Assembly (NCBI GenBank): GCA_029245065.1
Contig: JAQWQB010000128.1
Location: forward strand, 1-37,053
Source of the DNA: Flavobacteriales bacterium
GTDB lineage: Bacteria; Bacteroidota; Bacteroidia; Flavobacteriales_D; Sanyastnellaceae
Direction of reading: 5' to 3'
Length of the DNA: 37,053 bases
This document shows, piece after piece, positions 32,404 through 37,053 of this stretch. The position numbers were made by a program, and so were the translations under genes. A model generated the notes under the pieces. That model saw only the letters and a list, made by a program, of their open reading frames with translations, was not told where the DNA came from and searched no databases. Each line of letters opens with the position of its first letter. Positions within the stretch are counted from its first letter, which is position 1.

Positions 32404-35400
32404 ATGAATTTTACTAATTTAGTAAAAACAACCCTCTCAGGATTTTTCTGTGCTCTGGGAACAATGTTACTTTTTCTAAGCTTTTCTCCCGATAATTCAA
32501 CCTCGCCGATACAACTAGCTGACATTGGCGCAATCTGTGATTTAAGTATTGAAGTTTCCACGGAACCAAGTACGGTATGTGTGCCGCCGCTTCCACCTGC
32601 GGAAGACAATTGTGATTGTAACGGTAAGATGCAGAACCTGACATTGGAGTACAATGGGCCGGCAGGCGCAACGGTAACCGTATATGATGATTCCGGGACG
32701 TTAATTGCGACGTTTGCCAATGTGCAGCCAGGTGATATTTTATTTGTATCTGCAGAGAACCTGAATGATCAGGAGTTTGAAGCCTGGACGTCATTCTACA
32801 CCAATGGAGGAGATGTGACCTGGTTACATACCTCATGCTCCCAAGACATATTAGGAGATACGGAAGGCGATTTCACGGTATTAGGTTATACGGACGGTCA
32901 AGGCGATCAATGTGGGATTTTGGGTAATGAGAATTACCAAGGATGCAATGGATCCGCAGATTTAACGGTATCCAATGGAGAATCTCCATACACTTACCTA
33001 TGGTCTGACGGCTCAATATCTGGAGATCGAAATGATTTGTGTGCAGGAGAATACGAAGTAACCGTAACAGATGCCAATGGGTGTTCATCTACTGCAGACG
33101 TTGTTGTAGAGAGTGATACACCGGAAATTCTAATTTCAGTTGAGACGGAGGCGAATACGGTGTGCGACGATTCCCCAAATCCAAATGATTGTGATTGTCA
33201 AGGATATATATACGAGTTCGAAGTTGAATACAATGGAGCCTCTGGTATCCTGGGAGGAGCTTATGATTACCACGACAATACTTATTTGCACGATACACTA
33301 GTCACAGGCCAAGTATACACTTTCAACGTTTCGAATTCTAATCACCCAGGTGAGGATCATGAACACAATGATCCCATGATGTGGACGTATGAAGGAGGAT
33401 CATGGATTCATCATGGAACCATTGATGCTTCTTGTCCTACTTCTATTATCGGTACCAGCTATGGACCTTTCACAGTTTTGGGTTACACGGATGTTCATGG
33501 AAATGTATGTTCGACTGCTACGAATTGCAACGGTAGTGCAGACTTGACGGTATCCAATGGAGAGGCTCCTTACACTTACCTATGGTCAGATGGTTCAACT
33601 TCTGGAGACCGCGATGACCTGTGTGCAGGAGAATACCAAGTGACGGTAACTGATGCCAATGGTTGTTCTACAGAGATAGATGTTGAAATAACTTCAGATA
33701 CTCAAGATGTTACCGCTGTAGCAGATGTCACAGCAGATGCCATTTGTCCTGAATTTGATGTATGCGATGTGCTATGTTTTGAAAGTTCAAATGGTGATGA
33801 CGATGTATCGGCACAAATGAGCATTGACATCGAAGAAGGGCCAAACACAATCACTCTACGAACTATCTATGCGAAGACTTTCTGCGACAACACTTACGGC
33901 GATAATACCATTGGATGGCCTGGAAACCACTCGTTTGGTAACCTTCGTGGTTCAGATAAGCTAGAATTAGCTCTATACAACGAGAATGGAGACTTGTCTC
34001 TTCAGTTCGAGTTGGATTATATCGACGATGAAGGTCAAGGCCCTTCAGGCTACGGAACTGGTGGAGTTTCAGAAGGTGACGGAGATATGATTGTAGGTAA
34101 TGAAGCCTACATTTTGGATGTGAAGACTTCATTGAGCGAGAACTTCAATACGTACGGTTATGTGCTAACAGAAAACTCACCAGCTACTGACGCTGACTAC
34201 ACTTCGAACCCTGATTATCCGAACTGGATTTACGAGGTATGGTATGAAGTTACCATTGATTTGGATGCATTCGGAAACTCAGGATTCGGATATCCAGAGA
34301 TTACCGATTTCCATGCGTCACCAAGTAAGACAGGAAACAACTCTGAGCCAGTTGAATTCTCAGAATGCTGTGGAAACGGAGGTGTTGAATGCACGGGCTC
34401 TATTGACCTAACGGTTACAGAAGGTGTTGCACCGTTCACATTTGCGTGGTCAAACGGAGAAACGACAGAAGATATTTACAACCTTTGCGGAGGTTCTTAT
34501 TCAGTAGTAGTTACGGATGCGAACGGTTGTTCAGCTGAGTACACTTATGAGGTGACTTGCAACTCCACTTGTGAAATCGAATGTGTGAATGACTTGACGC
34601 TTGATTGTGAAGCAAGCACTGATCCGAATCATACAGGTTACCCAACGTTGGTTTGTGGTGGATACGGAGATTGCGACAGAGAAGCTGGCGAGTTTGATTT
34701 TGCATTCCATGGATGGGGAGGTACCCCTGTTGGATGGGGGTTCGGTCCTGGCTGGCAAATCGGAACAGGATGCGATCCTGAATGTGGAAATATTCCGAAC
34801 GTCTTCATTGACTTTACGAATTTCCACACTGATTACGATACGAAGCTCAAATCACCGATTTACGATGCTTGCTGTACAGACAATGTTTACCTGAGTTTCT
34901 GCATGCAGCAAGACCTTTACGGAGGGGAAGACGTTCCTGGATTCTTAGATGTGCAATACCGTCTGAATGCAGGGACTTGGGAAACAGTTTACACTTACAA
35001 TAACGTTTTTGGTTCAACCGTAAACTATAACGATACTTTCGAGATTCCAGGAGCTGCTGGTAACGCCTTTGAAGTGCGTTTTAGAGCTCGAGGCGAAGGG
35101 TCAAGTGAATTCACCTTGGGTGGATGGGGAATCGACGATGTTCGTGTTTTCGGTCATTCTTCAGGATGTGACTCTCCGGAAGAAGTGGATATAGACTGGT
35201 CATACAGTGATTCTTCCAATGGTTCATGCCCCGAAGTAATCACACGTACATTCACAGGTGAATACAATGGTGAGACGTTCTCATGCATACAGACATTGAC
35301 GATTGTAGATGAAGAAGCGCCAATCTTTACAAGTGTTCCTGATGATGAGGAATACCCCTGCTCGGAATCAATTGATCCGTCAAGCGCATCTGCAATTGAC

Positions 35401-37053
35401 AATTGTGATGATTACGTAACGATTACGCAGAGCGATCAAATTATAGGGTTTGGTTGTACTTATTATATTGAACGCACTTTCGTTGCGACTGATTATTGTG
35501 GAAACACAGCGAGCTACATTCAAACCATCACGATCAATGATACAGAAGCACCGGAGATCGATTGTCCTGCTGACGTAACAGTAGAGTGTACGGAATCACT
35601 AGATCCATCTAACACAGGAGAGCCTGTAGTAACGGACAACTGTTCTGAATTTGATGTGACTTACTCCGACGGAGAAGTGTCGGATGATTGTCCAGCGACG
35701 TTTGAACGTACATGGACAGCGACAGACGCATGTGGTAACTCATCAAGCTGTATTCAGATCATCACGATCAATGATTCAGAAGCACCGGAGATTGATTGTC
35801 CTGCTGACGTAACAGTAGAGTGCACGGAATCACTAGATCCATCTAACACAGGGGAGGCCACAGCAACAGATGATTGTTCCACTCCAATGATTTCATATGT
35901 TGACGGACCAATGATGGGAGAATGTCCAGCCACGTTCGAACGTACATGGACAGCGACAGACGCATGTGGTAATTCGATTAGCTGTGTACAGGTGATTACT
36001 GTTGATGATACAGAAGCACCAGAGATCGAATGTCCTGCAGATTACATCGTGAACTGTGACAACGGATCATCTGATCCTGAGTTCGCAGGAGAGCCAACAG
36101 TAGAAGATAACTGCTCTGAATTCGAAGTAACATATGTAGACGGACCAGCAACGGATGATTGTCCAGCAGTCTTCGTTCGTACATGGACAGCAACAGACGC
36201 ATGTGGAAACGCATCAAGCTGTACTCAGAACATCACGATCAACGATTTCGCTGCACCGGTAATCACTTGCCCAGCAGACGTAACAGTTGAGTGTACTGAA
36301 TCACTTGATCCATCTAACACGGGTGAAGCAACAGCAATGGACGATTGTTCAACTCCTAACGTAACATACGTAGACGGACCAATGACAGGTGACTGTCCTT
36401 ACACTGTTGAACGTACATGGACTGCAGTTGACCCTTGTGGAAACGAAACATCTTGTGTTCAGACAATCACAATTGAAGACACAGTAGCTCCAGTACTTTC
36501 AGGAGAAGATTCAATGGTAACTATTGAATGTGATGCTTCAACTCAGATTGTTCCTCCAACAGCAACAGACAACTGTGATGATCAGGTTTCAATTTCAATG
36601 AACACTGAAACAATCCCAGGAGACTGTGCAAATGAGTGGACTGAAGTTTACACTTGGACAGCAATGGACGAATGTGGAAACACGGACGTTCGTACGTTCA
36701 CTGTGAACTACGAGGATACAACAGCTCCAGTATTGATCGGAGTACCTGCAGATGATACCATCGATTGTGAAGCACCAGTGCCAAGTGCAATCGTAGTAGC
36801 AACTGATAACTGTGATAACGATGTACCAGTAGCATTGACTGCTGAGACTAACTATTTCGATTGTGGTTACGAAATCGTTCGCACATGGACTGCAACTGAT
36901 GATTGTGGAAACACAACGTCTATGTCTCAGACATTAACTGTTGAAGACATCGTAGCACCAGTTATTACTTGTCCTGCAGACTACGTAGTAAGTTGTGACA
37001 ACGGATCATCTGATCCTGAGTTCTCTGGAGAGCCAACAGTAGAAGATAACTGT
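32404..37053 (+). CDS. Giant modular surface protein with SprB and HYR-type repeats, 5' part (open at window edge)
   Basis: The frame from ATG 32404 is open for 1550 codons to the window end without a stop, so the gene continues beyond it. A signal peptide is present (hydrophobic ALGTMLLFLSF, about residues 17-27). Modules in order: a Cys-containing beta module (about 70-180; QNLTLEYNGPAGATV, HTSC), SprB repeat 1 (181-230), a second copy of both (263-375 and 375-425), a domain with GWPGNHSFGNLRGSDKLELA (about 490-655), SprB repeat 3 (663-711), a jelly-roll-like domain ending GGWGIDDVRVFG (about 730-917), then eight HYR/Ig-like repeats of 77-79 residues from codon 972. This layout matches T9SS-exported adhesins such as SprB of gliding flavobacteria; a sorting tail would be expected downstream. 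The ligand is unknown. Confidence 0.9.
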   Translation, partial: MNFTNLVKTTLSGFFCALGTMLLFLSFSPDNSTSPIQLADIGAICDLSIEVSTEPSTVCVPPLPPAEDNCDCNGKMQNLTLEYNGPAGATVTVYDDSGTLIATFANVQPGDILFVSAENLNDQEFEAWTSFYTNGGDVTWLHTSCSQDILGDTEGDFTVLGYTDGQGDQCGILGNENYQGCNGSADLTVSNGESPYTYLWSDGSISGDRNDLCAGEYEVTVTDANGCSSTADVVVESDTPEILISVETEANTVCDDSPNPNDCDCQGYIYEFEVEYNGASGILGGAYDYHDNTYLHDTLVTGQVYTFNVSNSNHPGEDHEHNDPMMWTYEGGSWIHHGTIDASCPTSIIGTSYGPFTVLGYTDVHGNVCSTATNCNGSADLTVSNGEAPYTYLWSDGSTSGDRDDLCAGEYQVTVTDANGCSTEIDVEITSDTQDVTAVADVTADAICPEFDVCDVLCFESSNGDDDVSAQMSIDIEEGPNTITLRTIYAKTFCDNTYGDNTIGWPGNHSFGNLRGSDKLELALYNENGDLSLQFELDYIDDEGQGPSGYGTGGVSEGDGDMIVGNEAYILDVKTSLSENFNTYGYVLTENSPATDADYTSNPDYPNWIYEVWYEVTIDLDAFGNSGFGYPEITDFHASPSKTGNNSEPVEFSECCGNGGVECTGSIDLTVTEGVAPFTFAWSNGETTEDIYNLCGGSYSVVVTDANGCSAEYTYEVTCNSTCEIECVNDLTLDCEASTDPNHTGYPTLVCGGYGDCDREAGEFDFAFHGWGGTPVGWGFGPGWQIGTGCDPECGNIPNVFIDFTNFHTDYDTKLKSPIYDACCTDNVYLSFCMQQDLYGGEDVPGFLDVQYRLNAGTWETVYTYNNVFGSTVNYNDTFEIPGAAGNAFEVRFRARGEGSSEFTLGGWGIDDVRVFGHSSGCDSPEEVDIDWSYSDSSNGSCPEVITRTFTGEYNGETFSCIQTLTIVDEEAPIFTSVPDDEEYPCSESIDPSSASAIDNCDDYVTITQSDQIIGFGCTYYIERTFVATDYCGNTASYIQTITINDTEAPEIDCPADVTVECTESLDPSNTGEPVVTDNCSEFDVTYSDGEVSDDCPATFERTWTATDACGNSSSCIQIITINDSEAPEIDCPADVTVECTESLDPSNTGEATATDDCSTPMISYVDGPMMGECPATFERTWTATDACGNSISCVQVITVDDTEAPEIECPADYIVNCDNGSSDPEFAGEPTVEDNCSEFEVTYVDGPATDDCPAVFVRTWTATDACGNASSCTQNITINDFAAPVITCPADVTVECTESLDPSNTGEATAMDDCSTPNVTYVDGPMTGDCPYTVERTWTAVDPCGNETSCVQTITIEDTVAPVLSGEDSMVTIECDASTQIVPPTATDNCDDQVSISMNTETIPGDCANEWTEVYTWTAMDECGNTDVRTFTVNYEDTTAPVLIGVPADDTIDCEAPVPSAIVVATDNCDNDVPVALTAETNYFDCGYEIVRTWTATDDCGNTTSMSQTLTVEDIVAPVITCPADYVVSCDNGSSDPEFSGEPTVEDNC
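32611..33690 (+). repeat. Composite tandem duplication (beta module + SprB repeat), about 580-bp unit
   Basis: Unit 1 starts at TGTGATTGT (32611) and unit 2 at TGTGATTGT (33190), 579 bp apart. Their SprB parts start at 32944 and 33526, 582 bp apart, and share long runs such as GACGGTATCCAATGGAGA-type and ACTTACCTATGG segments. The SprB halves are far closer at DNA level than the beta modules. Confidence 0.75.
34390..34545 (+). repeat. SprB-type repeat 3
   Basis: Encodes CTGSIDLTVTEGVAPFTFAW, then SNGETTEDIYNL, YSVVVTDANGC, the standard SprB pattern. It is more diverged than copies 1 (32944) and 2 (33526), which resemble each other closely. Confidence 0.75.
35317..37053 (+). repeat. Array of eight HYR/Ig-like repeats, 231-237 bp each
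   Basis: Repeat starts (Ala-Pro codons) are at 35317, 35548, 35782, 36016, 36253, 36487, 36724 and 36955; the last is cut by the window edge. Each encodes an AP-x-I-x-CPAD opening, a central DNC or DDC, a RTWTATDxCGN core and a TITI-x-D ending. Repeats 2, 3 and 5 share an ECTESLDPSNTGE type, while 4 and 8 share a CDNGSSDPEF type. The array is in frame and coding throughout. Confidence 0.88.

Noticed and set aside
32364-36217. Several minus-strand open frames of 60-140 codons
   Set aside because: All are antisense to the continuous 1550-codon plus-strand frame and mirror its repeats.
35317-37053. Regularly spaced repeats that might suggest a CRISPR array
   Set aside because: The period is 231-237 bp, always a multiple of three, and the whole stretch codes for HYR/Ig-like domains without stops.

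Overview
The window looks like a chromosomal segment of a marine-type Bacteroidota, most likely a Flavobacteriales bacterium close to the Cryomorphaceae/Schleiferiaceae. The evidence is: type IX secretion (T9SS) C-terminal sorting domains on several proteins, a SusC/SusD pair, SprB-type repeats, 'GCTDxxAxNYDPxA'-type cysteine modules, TAnnTTTG-type -7 promoter elements and no obvious Shine-Dalgarno sequences. I see no tRNA, rRNA, insertion sequence, prophage or CRISPR array. No organism name can be assigned from sequence alone.

Layout. (1) 1-1041: 3' end of a secreted T9SS cargo protein. (2) 1056-15266, all minus strand: an eight-gene alpha-glucan (starch/maltodextrin) utilisation locus. In transcription order it holds a Nudix/winged-helix regulator, a CotH-like secreted kinase-fold protein, a T9SS-secreted GH13 amylase, SusC, SusD, a small lipoprotein, a SusE/F-like protein, a strong terminator, and a GH13 lipoprotein. 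(3) 15514-21764, plus strand and divergent: a tightly packed six-gene cytoplasmic operon with pfkA, gap, a BadF-type sugar kinase, a methylglyoxal-synthase-like protein lacking key residues, beta-phosphoglucomutase and a GH65 maltose phosphorylase. (4) 21761-31856: a secreted cysteine-module protein and mostly housekeeping or miscellaneous genes (exonuclease III, an arginyltransferase-like GNAT protein, aldehyde dehydrogenase, metallophosphoesterase, Nramp-like transporter, Mpo1-like membrane protein, TPR/CsgG-like lipoprotein, dephospho-CoA kinase, ribulose-phosphate epimerase). (5) 31857-32403: an AT-rich gap with a promoter. (6) 32404 to the window end: the first 1550 codons of a giant SprB/HYR-repeat surface protein, open at the 3' edge.

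How regions 2 and 3 fit together (inference from gene families and order): secreted and lipoprotein amylases cut alpha-glucan, SusC/D with accessory binding proteins import oligosaccharides, and maltose phosphorylase splits maltose into glucose and beta-glucose-1-phosphate. Beta-phosphoglucomutase yields glucose-6-phosphate, the BadF-type kinase may phosphorylate the free glucose, and PfkA and GAPDH carry the flux on. No inner-membrane maltose permease is visible.

The most interesting signals are: an identical-architecture palindrome (AGTGT-N7-ACACT) in front of both the amylase-susCD genes and pfkA; a catalytically degenerate Nudix-family regulator heading the locus; the degenerate methylglyoxal-synthase-like protein in a glycolytic operon; the CotH-fold protein inside a sus-type locus; and higher-order internal duplications in the giant adhesin.
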